Shown here: positions 34,555-44,133 of the stretch, piece after piece | How the letters are laid out: each line of letters starts with the position of its first letter | Numbering within the stretch: position 1 is the first letter of the stretch | Assembly: GCA_900537185.1 (NCBI GenBank) | Contig: LS999827.1 | Coordinates: 749,001-813,000, forward strand | DNA from: Cytophagales bacterium Alg240-R148 | GTDB taxonomy: Bacteria; Bacteroidota; Bacteroidia; Cytophagales; Cyclobacteriaceae | Direction: 5' to 3' | DNA length: 64,000 bases | Made by a program: the position numbers and the translations under genes | Notes under the pieces: model-generated | Seen by the model: the letters and a program-made list of their open reading frames with translations, nothing else | The model's database searches: none | What the model was told of the DNA's origin: nothing

Positions 34555-35937
34555 TTAATTGCTTTCTCTAATTTTTGTTGCCAATTCACTAAATCTTGGG
34601 TCAGATTTAATATTTACGAAGTAATTTTTAGCCGTTCCGAAGCGATCGTTTCGAAACCCTAGTTGGTACAATTGTTCCAAGGTATTAAAGGCCTCTTTTT
34701 TTTGGTTGTTCAAACTATAAGTATCTACTAGCGTTAGCAACGCCCAAAATCGAGTCTGTTCTGTCGCCACCCAAATTTTATTGAGCCGAATGGCCATTTC
34801 ATAATCCTTGGAGGCCTTGTATTTGGGGATTGTAGAGGCACAGTGCAAGCCAATAATATTCAGCAAACGGTGGCCCACATTGGCTTTGTGCCGGTCCGAA
34901 TGTTGGGACAGCTTTTTATATCGTTTTATTTTTAACAACCACCACTCCAAGTCCTTTGCGCTAGAATCAACTTTTTCCAACCTAGATACTGGAATTGTTT
35001 TAAAAGCATCAAAAAATTCGTTTTGGTATTCTCTTTCTTTATCCAATGAACGATTGTAGGCCTTAAAGTCTTTCTTGTATTCCTTTTGAGATTGAGTTTC
35101 GAATAGTAATTCCTGAAAATCGGTTTTTGAATTACCCTCTCCTGACAACTCAATAAGTTCCGTTATTCCATCAACTGCCTCAACCAATTGACCTTTATTT
35201 AACAAAGAATCTACCTGAATTGCCCATTTTCTACAGTCGGTTTGAGCGTCCATGGTTTTACTTCCAAATTGATAAAGAAATGCTTTGTCCATTGATGGAA
35301 GGTCTGGCCATTGGTGATCGTAATTTCCTTTAATATAGAGACTTGGTAAGCCCTTTTTTATTAGATCTTTTTCGACCATAAGCAATTCATGGTAATTCAT
35401 ATCCAGTCTTCCACACAACAAAGCCATTTTAAATTTTGAAGCATTTGTTGGTCTGTAATTGGGAACATTAGGATACCCTGCTCCACATGCAATAACACCA
35501 GTTCTAGAGTTGGTGAGTACTGCGGAAGCAATTGCCGCTCGAGAACCGCCTGAAAATCCTGAAAAATACACTTTATCTTTAGTTATTCCCGTTTTATTAA
35601 GCACATCATTTAATACAGCCTCGCCTGATTCAAAAGCCAATTGCCATGATCCATTTTTACTATTGTTTGAACAGGCCAAAACTACGGAATATTTTTCGGC
35701 TAGACGCTTGTATTTTTTAACTGGAAGTGCACCTCTTGCTGCAGGTTCAAAAATCATAAGCAGTGCATATTCTTTTGCCTCTTGTTTGGAAAATTTGGTG
35801 GGTAAATACAAGGCATAAGTTTGAGCTGGAATATTAAGACATTTTACAGTGTCCAATACGACACCCACGGTGAGTTCTTGTGCGAGTGCATATGAAAAAG
35901 TAATCAACAGAAAAATCGAGCAGGTTAAATGCTTCAT
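34555..35937 (-). CDS. Secreted alpha/beta-hydrolase esterase with helical C-terminus
   Basis: The product is about 460 residues from ATG 35937, giving a signal peptide (MKHLTCSIFLLITFS to ALAQ); an upstream frame to 36045 would run into the susD 3' end. It has a lipase-type nucleophile motif in FSGFSGGSRAA, and a region like poly(3-hydroxybutyrate) depolymerases or feruloyl esterases (VLACSNNSKNGSWQ). The C-terminal 200 residues are helical, possibly TPR-like. It follows susD after a terminator, so it may be linked to the SusCD substrate but is not strictly in that operon. Confidence 0.75.
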   Translation of the reverse strand: MKHLTCSIFLLITFSYALAQELTVGVVLDTVKCLNIPAQTYALYLPTKFSKQEAKEYALLMIFEPAARGALPVKKYKRLAEKYSVVLACSNNSKNGSWQLAFESGEAVLNDVLNKTGITKDKVYFSGFSGGSRAAIASAVLTNSRTGVIACGAGYPNVPNYRPTNASKFKMALLCGRLDMNYHELLMVEKDLIKKGLPSLYIKGNYDHQWPDLPSMDKAFLYQFGSKTMDAQTDCRKWAIQVDSLLNKGQLVEAVDGITELIELSGEGNSKTDFQELLFETQSQKEYKKDFKAYNRSLDKEREYQNEFFDAFKTIPVSRLEKVDSSAKDLEWWLLKIKRYKKLSQHSDRHKANVGHRLLNIIGLHCASTIPKYKASKDYEMAIRLNKIWVATEQTRFWALLTLVDTYSLNNQKKEAFNTLEQLYQLGFRNDRFGTAKNYFVNIKSDPRFSELATKIRESN

Positions 35938-35952
35938 TTTAATAAATATAAG

Positions 35953-35979
35953 AAAAAAAAGGGGCTCTAAGGCCCCTTT
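35953..35979 (-). terminator. Intrinsic terminator of the susCD operon
   Basis: On the minus strand AAAGGGGC and GCCCCTTT pair around a 6-base loop (35958-35979), followed by a run of eight T (35953-35960). It ends the susC-susD message, 11 bp after the susD stop. Confidence 0.88.
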
Positions 35980-35989
35980 AATAATCATA

Positions 35990-37381
35990 TCAATTTTTGT
36001 CCCACCAAAACCGATCTTGAAAATTCGGAGCCTTAATAGGCACATTAGAGTTATTCAAATCAATTTCAGTTTGAGGATAAGGTAACCTTCTAGGTACTTC
36101 ACCATTTGGGTTAAATGCATTGTTTCCTTCCGAATTAGGGATGATGGCCGGAAAACCAGTTCTTCTGTAATCAGTCCATGATTCTAATCCATGTGAATAC
36201 AACGCTATGTACTTTTGGGTCATTATCTGTTCAAGTCTCTCTTGATCATCAGCGAACCCAGCCAAGGCACTTTCAGCAGCAGCATAGGCTGCATCATCTG
36301 CTCCATTTATTTTAGTAATAGAGGCGGATATTGCTTCTTCCAATGCAGCTTCAGCAGCAGGTATATCGCTATTCCCCATCAACTCAATTTCTGCTTCAAT
36401 AAACTTTTGCTCTGCATAGCTCATGAAAATTACAGGTGAGTTAATCGTAGAATAGTAGGTACCCGAATTAAAGTTCTGGTTATACCCAGATGGTTCATCA
36501 CCATCTGCTTCTAACAACTGAGCCCTTCTTGGATCGACCTTATTAATTAACAAATTGAAAAAGTGATCTTCAATTTGAATATTTCCCCCTCTATCTTGAG
36601 AAAATTGGTATTGAGGATTTGCTTCATTAGGGCCAGTTCCAAAGACAAACTGAAAATCGTCTCCATTTCCTGTAAATGCACCGGCCAAAGCACCCTCTGC
36701 ATTGGCATAAGCATTGGCATCAATTTTTGACAAATGTAAATAATACTTAACTTTTAATGCATTGGCTGCCATAATCCAATTGGCTGCGGTTCCACCATAA
36801 ATTTGGTCGTCATTGCCCAATGCTGGTCCAACACCTGGATCTCCATTTAAATCAATAATTGCTTGATCAAGTAAACCTTGAATAGAGGTATAGATGTCCT
36901 CTTGAGAATCGTACTCAGGAAAAAAGTTCTCTTCTAAAGCCCCTAATGCATCACTCAACGGAACATCACCAAACATATCTGCCATGTTTCCAATGCAATG
37001 TGCAATAAGAATAGAAGCCATTGCAGAAGTATATTTTGAATCTTCGGCATCCGCTTTTCTTTTTATGGTCATTAACGGGTTCAAAGTATTAAAATACACT
37101 CTACTCCAAACACCATCCATATCACTTGCTTTTACCAAGTATTTATAATTGTCAAATTGCTGGGCATTGATCCCTTCAAAATGTTGCATGAACAAACCAT
37201 TGATTCTTACAACTTCACCTCCAATGGCAAAAGCCATTCCTGCTTGGGCCGCTGGGACAATTGCCTGTGCTGACACATCAGCAGGCAAAGCAGGGTTTAC
37301 ATTGGTATCACCAAATTCACAAGAAGTAAAAACTGACAACACCATGACTACAGATGCTACTTTTAATTTTATATTTTTCAT
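35990..37381 (-). CDS. SusD/RagB-family substrate-binding lipoprotein
   Basis: The 463-residue surface lipoprotein has a lipobox ending at Cys21 (SVFTSCEFGDTNV). It caps the TonB-dependent channel encoded just upstream (11 bp). It shows the SusD-like TPR regions (for example LLINKVDPRRAQLL and EAEIELMGNSDIPAAEAALEEA) and the C-terminal YPQTEIDLNNSNV element. The nutrient is unknown; no glycoside hydrolase lies next to it, only an esterase and proteases further away, so a peptide or ester substrate is possible. Confidence 0.93.
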   Translation of the reverse strand: MKNIKLKVASVVMVLSVFTSCEFGDTNVNPALPADVSAQAIVPAAQAGMAFAIGGEVVRINGLFMQHFEGINAQQFDNYKYLVKASDMDGVWSRVYFNTLNPLMTIKRKADAEDSKYTSAMASILIAHCIGNMADMFGDVPLSDALGALEENFFPEYDSQEDIYTSIQGLLDQAIIDLNGDPGVGPALGNDDQIYGGTAANWIMAANALKVKYYLHLSKIDANAYANAEGALAGAFTGNGDDFQFVFGTGPNEANPQYQFSQDRGGNIQIEDHFFNLLINKVDPRRAQLLEADGDEPSGYNQNFNSGTYYSTINSPVIFMSYAEQKFIEAEIELMGNSDIPAAEAALEEAISASITKINGADDAAYAAAESALAGFADDQERLEQIMTQKYIALYSHGLESWTDYRRTGFPAIIPNSEGNNAFNPNGEVPRRLPYPQTEIDLNNSNVPIKAPNFQDRFWWDKN

Positions 37382-37392
37382 CTTGTTGTGCT

Positions 37393-40300
37393 TTAAAATG
37401 TGATGTTTAAATTAAAACCATAACTCTTTGTATTTGGATTATTAAAATAATCATAACCAAACACATTGGATGCATCACCTGTAAGGTTTGTCTCAGGATC
37501 AATTCCAGTATAATCAGTTTTCAACCACAAGTTTCTTGCAGAGAACCCTAATTTAACAGAGTTAAATGGAGTTTTTGAAATAATAGATGAAGACAAAGTA
37601 TACCCAACGGATAAATCCCTAAGCCTTACAAAAGAACCGTCCTGAACAGTCAATTCATCCAAATTAACAAAACCATAGTTTTGATAATAATTAGTACCGC
37701 CATCTGTTCCTCCTTTTGTCACTTCTATGTCATTCACCTGTCCAGTAGGGTTTCCTTCTGCATCAGCCAACACGCCAGGAAACACAACCTTTTCGTCTCT
37801 ATCCATAGTTTCTATTCCTACACCAAAATTATTCAAAACACCAGAAGTACCGTTGTACACATCTCCTCCTTGTTTAATATCAAACAAGAATGAAACTTCC
37901 AACCCTTTATAAGACAAGGTGTTTCTGAAACCTAAAGTCCAATCTGGATTTGGGTCTCCTACCTTACCATCTGTTGGGTCTTGTAAAGGCATGCCGTCAT
38001 TTGGATCAATTACCATTCTGCCTTGGTCATCTCTTAAGAATCTTGTCCCGAAGAAGATTCCATATGGTTCTCCAACTTGAATTCTTTGGGTTCCAAATGG
38101 ATCAATAGTAATTACTTCTAACCCTGGTGCAATTGCATTAACTATACTTTTGTAACGGTTAAAATTCAAACCAATATCATAATTAAAGGCGCTTCCTTTG
38201 ATAATATTGGCATTAATAGCAATTTCGATACCTGAATTTTCAATTTCCCCAGTATTAATTGCTCTTTGTTGGAACCCAGAAGCTCTTGATATATCAACTA
38301 AATTGATGATATCTTGAGAAAGTGCATTGTAATAAGTAATGTCTGCGGTTACTCTTCCGTCCCAAAATCTCAAATCTGTTCCTATTTCTAGTGTAGTTGT
38401 AAATTCAGGTTTCAAATTAGGGTTACCCAATTGTCCATCTGGAATAAAAGAGTTGGTTCCTAATGCTGGAAATATTACTCCATTTGGAGTAGTCCACCCA
38501 TCTCTAACTCTTGCCTGTGCATATCCAGTTGAAGTGAAAGCAAAAGGTGCATCTTTACCTACTTTACCATAGGATACCCTTAGTTTACCATATGGCAACA
38601 CTGAACTTCCTAAATCAAACGATTCAGTAAACGACCAACCCAATGCAACAGCTGGGTAGAAAAAAGAGTTATTGGATTCTGGTAATGTAGAAGACCAATC
38701 ATTTCTACCTGTAATATTTAAGAATAAGGCTTCCTTATAAGAGAGTCTAATATCTCCATATAGTCCATAAAGTTTCTTTTGTAAAGGTCGCTCCACTGCG
38801 CTTATCGCACTTGCACTTGCTATATTGAAAAAACCTCTAGAAGCTAACCCTTGCCCATCGACCCTTCTATTACTTACGTTTTTTTCATAAAAGTTCCATC
38901 CTAGCACTGCATTCAAAGAAAAATTATCAGATAGTGATTTGTTTATTGTTCCATAAATATCTGCATTGATATCTTTGCTATTGATATCGTGGTTTACAAC
39001 CTGTCCAGCGGGTAATGTACCCGATCCAATATCATTTCTAAACTTTCTAGAATCGCTATAAGTATCAACACCAAGCCGACCAGTAATCCCAAGCCACTCA
39101 GTAGGGTCATATGTCAATTGAGCAAACCCCAACATTCTATTAACATCATCTGTTAAATAATTCTTATATACCGTCCAATATGGATTGTCATAAATTGCTC
39201 TTGTTCCTAATAAACCTCTGTAGGCCCTTGGGGTACCATCTTCAAATTGATAAGCAGAATTGTCTTTAGATGGATCAACTCCGTTTCTATTATCAAAAGT
39301 TGGAGTGGTTCTCATCAACCCCAACATAACACCTGAAGTATTGGATCCATTTTGAGATCTTTTACCACCTGAATTCATGTAATTGGCAGAGAATGTGGCT
39401 TTCAATTTATTTGAAATTTGAGAACCCACAGTTGCTTTAAAAGATGTTCTTTTAAACTCACTATTAGGAATAATACCAAATTGTGTCATTTGACCTGCTG
39501 ACATATAGTAAGTCGTTTTTTCACTTCCTCCTGAAACACTTAAATAATTATTAAATGTTTTTCCAGTTCTAAAAAATTCACCCTCATTGTCGTAAGCATT
39601 CACATTTCTAGAAGTAGCACTTGGATCACTGCTTAGCACTATCAATCCATTTCTATCCCACTTACTCTCAGTATCAGAATACCTTAAATTCGAAATTTTT
39701 GGCCCCCAACTAAATCCTGTGAAATCTCCATCCATAGGTCCGTGGAAGGTAGGCTCTCCAGTGTCTTCATCCCAATACCCTTGTGCATATGATTTTTGCA
39801 ATTCTGGTAATTTGTTTACTTGATCAAAAGTTACGGAAGTAGAGAAAGTGATTCTTGCTTTCCCATTCGTATTTTTACCCCTTTTAGTTGTTACAATTAT
39901 TGCACCGTTCGATGCTCTAATACCGTACAATGCTGTTGCAGCAGGGCCTTTTAATACCGTCAAGGACTCAATATCATCTGGATTCAAATCAATGGCTCGG
40001 TTGGAATTGTTAACACCTCCTGCACCCAAATCACTAACTGCATCCTCAGGTGAATCGGCCGTTGTAAAGGTATTGTTATCTATTGGAACACCATCTACAA
40101 CAAAAAGAGGAGAATTACTGCCAATAATGGTGTTATTTCCCCTTATTCTAATTTGAGCTGCAGCACCTGCAGTACCACCAGAACTCGTAACCTGAACACC
40201 AGCCGCTTTACCTGCCAACGAAGCCACCATGTTGGTTTCGCCTGACCTCTGAAGTTCATCGGCTTTTACATCCTGTATGGAGTAACCCAAATCGCGTTTA

Positions 40301-40638
40301 TTGGCAGTTAAACCAATAGCTGTAACCACAACTTCTCCCAGTTCAGTAACATCACTAGCTAAAACAATATCAATTATAGTTTGATTCCCAATTTGTCTTT
40401 CTTGGGATGTGTACCCTACAAAGGAAAAAACCAATGTAGCATCTGCCGGCGCCGAAATTGAATAGGCTCCGTTCATGTCAGTAATGGTACCTGTAGAGGT
40501 TCCTTTCACAAGAACATTAACACCGGGCAACGCACTTCCGTCGTCGGCTCCAGTAATAGTCCCTGTAACATTTATGTCCTGGCCATAGGAATAAGCTCCC
40601 ATAGCAAAGACACAAAGAAATAGTAAAATCTTCTTCAT
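37393..40638 (-). CDS. SusC/RagA-family TonB-dependent outer-membrane transporter
   Basis: The product is about 1081 residues from ATG 40638 (signal peptide MKKILLFLCVFAMG to YSYGQ). It has a CarboxypepD-like N-terminal domain (TGTITGADDGSALPGVNVLV), a TonB box region and plug (GEVVVTAIGLTANKRDLGYS, then FVVDGVPIDNN and IESLTVLKGPAATALYG), and a 22-strand barrel ending in Phe (FNLNITF). It imports a ligand together with the SusD protein. The start is preceded by a leader rich in complementary repeats, which suggests control at the RNA or promoter level. Confidence 0.95.
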   Translation of the reverse strand: MKKILLFLCVFAMGAYSYGQDINVTGTITGADDGSALPGVNVLVKGTSTGTITDMNGAYSISAPADATLVFSFVGYTSQERQIGNQTIIDIVLASDVTELGEVVVTAIGLTANKRDLGYSIQDVKADELQRSGETNMVASLAGKAAGVQVTSSGGTAGAAAQIRIRGNNTIIGSNSPLFVVDGVPIDNNTFTTADSPEDAVSDLGAGGVNNSNRAIDLNPDDIESLTVLKGPAATALYGIRASNGAIIVTTKRGKNTNGKARITFSTSVTFDQVNKLPELQKSYAQGYWDEDTGEPTFHGPMDGDFTGFSWGPKISNLRYSDTESKWDRNGLIVLSSDPSATSRNVNAYDNEGEFFRTGKTFNNYLSVSGGSEKTTYYMSAGQMTQFGIIPNSEFKRTSFKATVGSQISNKLKATFSANYMNSGGKRSQNGSNTSGVMLGLMRTTPTFDNRNGVDPSKDNSAYQFEDGTPRAYRGLLGTRAIYDNPYWTVYKNYLTDDVNRMLGFAQLTYDPTEWLGITGRLGVDTYSDSRKFRNDIGSGTLPAGQVVNHDINSKDINADIYGTINKSLSDNFSLNAVLGWNFYEKNVSNRRVDGQGLASRGFFNIASASAISAVERPLQKKLYGLYGDIRLSYKEALFLNITGRNDWSSTLPESNNSFFYPAVALGWSFTESFDLGSSVLPYGKLRVSYGKVGKDAPFAFTSTGYAQARVRDGWTTPNGVIFPALGTNSFIPDGQLGNPNLKPEFTTTLEIGTDLRFWDGRVTADITYYNALSQDIINLVDISRASGFQQRAINTGEIENSGIEIAINANIIKGSAFNYDIGLNFNRYKSIVNAIAPGLEVITIDPFGTQRIQVGEPYGIFFGTRFLRDDQGRMVIDPNDGMPLQDPTDGKVGDPNPDWTLGFRNTLSYKGLEVSFLFDIKQGGDVYNGTSGVLNNFGVGIETMDRDEKVVFPGVLADAEGNPTGQVNDIEVTKGGTDGGTNYYQNYGFVNLDELTVQDGSFVRLRDLSVGYTLSSSIISKTPFNSVKLGFSARNLWLKTDYTGIDPETNLTGDASNVFGYDYFNNPNTKSYGFNLNITF

Positions 40639-40640
40639 GT

Positions 40641-40695
40641 GTTTGAGATTAGGTGAAACATAATGGATACTACCCATACGGGTAACATCTCAAAC
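40641..40695 (-). promoter_or_regulatory. Hairpin leader directly before susC start codon
   Basis: GTTTGAGAT (40641-40649) and ATCTCAAAC (40687-40695) form a perfect 9-bp stem whose end is 2 bases from the susC ATG. Inside it lies TACCC (40671-40675) with GGGTA (40680-40684). The structure would fold in the mRNA next to the start and could control translation. Confidence 0.5.
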
Positions 40696-40724
40696 AACAA
40701 TTTAGAAGTAAGGAGTGTAACAAG

Positions 40725-40863
40725 AACCCCCCAATTTGCGGGGTTGTAGGCAATGGGTATTTCGCCTCAAAAGCTTCGTTTAATACCGGCTTAAGCTGTT
40801 ATGTGATTATTCTTAGTTCAAATTGGGGGATAATAAGCGTTGTTTTTGGGGGATGCACCCCCC
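40725..40863 (-). promoter_or_regulatory. TTGGGGGAT repeats and competing hairpins upstream of susC
   Basis: TTGGGGGAT occurs at 40823-40831 and 40846-40854 (period 23). CAAATTGGGGG (40819-40829) has an exact inverted copy CCCCCAATTTG (40728-40738). AACCCC (40725-40730) also pairs with GGGGTT (40740-40745), and GGGGG (40848-40852) with CCCCC (40858-40862). Some of these pairings exclude each other, as in attenuators or riboswitches; the repeats could equally be operators. Confidence 0.5.
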
Positions 40864-40883
40864 TTGAAAGGCACAACAACCCG

Positions 40884-41621
40884 CTACGAAATGATTTTCC
40901 TTTTTAACTCGAAGTGCTCCCCTAAGTACACCTTCCTCACTTGTGGGTCATTTGCCAAATCCTCGGCAGAACCCGACTTCAAAAGGCGGCCTTCAAACAT
41001 TAAATAGGCCCTGTCCGTTATGGACAGTGTCTCATTAACATTGTGGTCGGTAATTAAAATTCCAATGTTTTTATTTTTCAGTTTGGCTACAATGGTTTGA
41101 ATTTCTTCGACTGCTATGGGGTCCACTCCGGCAAAGGGCTCATCCAATAGGACAAAATTAGGATCCACAGCCAATGCCCTTGCAATTTCAGTCCTTCTCC
41201 TTTCACCTCCTGATAAGGACATGCCATAGTTTTTTCTAACCTTATGCAAACTAAATTCATCTATTAGGGCCTCCATTTTTTCTCTTTGATCGGCCTTGCT
41301 CAGTTTGGTCATCTGCAATACCGCCAAAATGTTTTCCTCAACCGTTAGCTTTCTAAAAACAGAAGCTTCTTGTGCCAAATACCCAATACCCAACTGCGCT
41401 CGTTTGTACATAGCCAGGCTGGTGATATCTTGGTCGTTTAAGAATATCTTGCCATCATTGGGTTTTATTAAACCAACAATCATATAAAATGAAGTTGTCT
41501 TCCCTGCACCATTGGGTCCTAGAAGTCCAACAATCTCTCCTTGTTTTACCTCAACGGAAACATCATTGACGACAGTTCTACTTTTGTATTTTTTTACAAG
41601 ATTATCGGCCTTAAGAATCAT
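40884..41621 (-). CDS. lptB: LPS export ABC transporter ATP-binding protein
   Basis: The 245-residue cytosolic ATPase drives LPS extraction through LptFG. It has Walker [10 protein letters not shown], the Q-loop, signature [15 protein letters not shown] and Walker [13 protein letters not shown], the last two typical of LptB. Length matches the family. It lies 11 bp downstream of recJ on the same strand, so they may share a message. Other lpt genes are not in the window. Confidence 0.95.
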   Translation of the reverse strand: MILKADNLVKKYKSRTVVNDVSVEVKQGEIVGLLGPNGAGKTTSFYMIVGLIKPNDGKIFLNDQDITSLAMYKRAQLGIGYLAQEASVFRKLTVEENILAVLQMTKLSKADQREKMEALIDEFSLHKVRKNYGMSLSGGERRRTEIARALAVDPNFVLLDEPFAGVDPIAVEEIQTIVAKLKNKNIGILITDHNVNETLSITDRAYLMFEGRLLKSGSAEDLANDPQVRKVYLGEHFELKRKIIS

Positions 41622-41632
41622 ATGGTTTCTAT

Positions 41633-43339
41633 TTATTCCTCAAATTTAATATCTTTTATCAAAAGTTGAAGGGATGCCCTTCCTTTATAATGGTTCATTT
41701 GCAAAGAATATGCCATTTTAAACAATTCGCCCACTCCTAATTGATCATAAATAGACTTCATATTAAAACCGATGGCATCGAAGTTCCCCTGGGTTCCCAT
41801 TTGGTGCACCTTTAGTTTCAAGTGCAATCCTTTTAGCAACCTAGGCTCTTCTTCTAAGTACAATTCATCTGAATAAAAAATAGGTTCTGGATTGCCCGGC
41901 CCAAAAGGTTCCATTTGCTGTAGAATCCCATAAAATTTATCATTTATTTTACCAAAATCTAAACCCAAATCCATTTTTACCTTAGGAACCAGCTGTTCTG
42001 GTTGTATGGTGCTTTGCACCGCAGTTTCGAAAGCAGCTTTGAATGCATCGATCTTATCCAAACCCAATGTCATACCGGCTGCAAACGCATGCCCTCCAAA
42101 TTGGTCCAGGTACTCGCTGCAAGACTCCAATGCTTCGTATATATTGTATCCCTCAACAGAACGTGCAGAACCGGCCGCTTTCCCATTGGATTTTGTCAAT
42201 ATTATGGTCGGTCGGTAGTACTGCTCTATACATCTAGAAGCAACTATTCCAATCACCCCTTTGTGCCAGTTTTCTTTGTACAATACAGTTGTACTGGCAT
42301 GGACTAACAATTCCTCCGATTCAATCATGTCAATGGCCTCTAGGGTGATATTGGAATCAAATTTTTTTCTTTGGTCATTTTGATCGTTGATTTGATCGGA
42401 CAAAGCATAGGCCTGTTCTTCATTGGCAGCAATTAACAATTCAACTGCACCCTGCGCATGTTTAATTCTACCTGCGGCGTTGATCCTAGGTGCTATCCCG
42501 AATACAACATCTGCAATGTTTAATGGAAATTTTTTTCCTGCCAAATGAATGAGTGCCGCGAGGCCCGGGCGTTGTGTAATATTCAATTGCTTTAACCCCA
42601 ATGCGGCGAGGGTCCTATTTTCTCCAGTGATGGGGACGATATCGGCTGCAATGCTAACGGCTACATAGTCCAAAAATTCATAGGGTGCGACGCCATCACC
42701 AAGCATAGTGGCTAACAACTGAATCAATTTAAAGCCAACTCCACAACCAGAAAGTTCTTTGTAAGGGTAACCACAATCTTTTCTCTTCGGATCCAAAATA
42801 GCATAAGCAGGGGGTAGAACGTTTCCTGGATTGTGGTGGTCACAGACCACCACATCTATCCCATGCTCTTGCGCTCTTTTAATAGTGTTTATTGCTTTGA
42901 TACCACAATCCAGCGCTACCATTACCGCAAATTTTTCTTTTATTAGGTAGTCAATGGCTTGCTCAGAAATACCATATCCTTCTTTGTATCGGTCGGGTAC
43001 ATAAAACTCTATATGCTTGGTATGGCGAGAAAGAAAGGAGTACATCATTGCCACAGAAGTGGTTCCATCCACGTCATAATCTCCATACACCAAAATTTTC
43101 TGCTGTTTTTCTATGGCCTGAACCAACCGAATCGCTGCCTTTTTACAATCCATCATTAATTCGGGATCGTGCAGGTGGGAAAACTCTGGTCTGAAAAAGT
43201 ACTTGGCTTCGTTAAATTCTGTTACCCCTCTTGAAATAAGGAGATTGGCCAAGGTTTCTGTAACATTTATCTCGGTACTTAGTTTTTGAACAAGCGCGGG
43301 GTTGGGAGTGGGCGCTATTTCCCATGAATAGTTTTTCAT
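41633..43339 (-). CDS. recJ: Single-stranded-DNA-specific 5'-3' exonuclease
   Basis: The product is about 568 residues from ATG 43339 ([14 protein letters not shown]). I prefer it because this is how RecJ proteins begin; the frame extends to 43393 through a hydrophobic stretch that is not part of the family. It has DHH-family motifs: [24 protein letters not shown] and a [10 protein letters not shown] (DHHA1) motif. RecJ degrades ssDNA in recombination and mismatch repair. Just upstream lies the terminator of the SPOR-like gene, so recJ must have its own promoter. Confidence 0.95.
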   Translation of the reverse strand: MKNYSWEIAPTPNPALVQKLSTEINVTETLANLLISRGVTEFNEAKYFFRPEFSHLHDPELMMDCKKAAIRLVQAIEKQQKILVYGDYDVDGTTSVAMMYSFLSRHTKHIEFYVPDRYKEGYGISEQAIDYLIKEKFAVMVALDCGIKAINTIKRAQEHGIDVVVCDHHNPGNVLPPAYAILDPKRKDCGYPYKELSGCGVGFKLIQLLATMLGDGVAPYEFLDYVAVSIAADIVPITGENRTLAALGLKQLNITQRPGLAALIHLAGKKFPLNIADVVFGIAPRINAAGRIKHAQGAVELLIAANEEQAYALSDQINDQNDQRKKFDSNITLEAIDMIESEELLVHASTTVLYKENWHKGVIGIVASRCIEQYYRPTIILTKSNGKAAGSARSVEGYNIYEALESCSEYLDQFGGHAFAAGMTLGLDKIDAFKAAFETAVQSTIQPEQLVPKVKMDLGLDFGKINDKFYGILQQMEPFGPGNPEPIFYSDELYLEEEPRLLKGLHLKLKVHQMGTQGNFDAIGFNMKSIYDQLGVGELFKMAYSLQMNHYKGRASLQLLIKDIKFEE

Positions 43340-43370
43340 AAATAAAGACAAAGTTAAAAAAATGGATATA

Positions 43371-43396
43371 AAAAAAGCAGTGTCTTTCAACACTGC
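43371..43396 (-). terminator. Intrinsic terminator of the SPOR-like gene
   Basis: GCAGTGT (43377-43383) pairs with ACACTGC (43390-43396) around a 6-base loop; the run of A at 43371-43376 gives a T-tail on the minus strand. It ends the gene that stops at 43421. Confidence 0.88.
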
Positions 43397-43420
43397 TCCA
43401 TAAAAATATTATTTATTTCT

Positions 43421-44056
43421 TTATTCCGCTACTACGCCTTCTAGTACGTCTTTAATTGGAACGCGTTGCCCATCTTTGTAAGGTACTATCCAAGCATCTC
43501 TAACACCCATTTCTCTTAGGTATTTTTTGAAAGTATCCGCTTCCCAATAATCAGTAAACTGGCCCAATGAAATTTTCTGCATCCCATCGGCATCGGTTTC
43601 ACCTGAAAAGTTTTCATTGTTATCGAAATATTTGGATAAATCTTTATTTCTAAATGCTCCTATTTGCACCTTGAAAACTACTCCTTTTACCATTCTAGTT
43701 CCTGAGCTGGTTGGTGAAGCTTCCGTTTCAGTTGTTTTCAATTTTCTAACTTCAGCTTTTGAAGCGCTTAAATCTGCTCTTAGCTTCGTTACGTCCTCTT
43801 CTAGCTCACCTACTTTAGCATCTTTATCACTCATTCTAGACTTTAAATTGTTGTTATCCGCTGAGAGCTTAGATACTTGTGAATTTAAAGATTGGTTTTC
43901 TTCTACAAGAGTTTTTAGAGATTCAAGGTCTTTTGAATAGGCCTTCGCTTTTTTCTTCCACTCCTTCTTTTCTTGTTTGGACATTTGAGCAAAAGCTGCG
44001 TTCAAACATGAAAACATCAGAGCAAAACTTAATATAGGAATTACAATTTTTTTCAT
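43421..44056 (-). CDS. Periplasmic coiled-coil protein with SPOR-like C-terminus
   Basis: The product is about 211 residues from ATG 44056 (signal peptide MKKIVIPILSFALM to AAFAQ); the start at 44083 adds nine residues. A Lys/Glu-rich helix (KQEKKEWKKKAKAYSKDL) and a heptad coiled coil (about 40-115) are followed by a domain with VFKVQIGAFRNKDLSKYF and ISLGQFTDYWEADTFKKYL, like the peptidoglycan-binding SPOR fold. It could bind the cell wall at division sites. It has its own terminator. Confidence 0.78.
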   Translation of the reverse strand: MKKIVIPILSFALMFSCLNAAFAQMSKQEKKEWKKKAKAYSKDLESLKTLVEENQSLNSQVSKLSADNNNLKSRMSDKDAKVGELEEDVTKLRADLSASKAEVRKLKTTETEASPTSSGTRMVKGVVFKVQIGAFRNKDLSKYFDNNENFSGETDADGMQKISLGQFTDYWEADTFKKYLREMGVRDAWIVPYKDGQRVPIKDVLEGVVAE

Positions 44057-44133
44057 TTTTGATAATTTTAAGAAAAAATTCAATTGTTAAATCTAATAAA
44101 TTTTTAATCAATTCAAATGAATTTATTTAAATA

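Noticed and set aside
40641-40695. Resemblance of the susC leader (TGAGA, then ACCCG) to a TPP riboswitch
   Set aside because: The other conserved parts of the TPP element are missing and the regulated gene is a SusC, not a thiamine gene by any visible sign.
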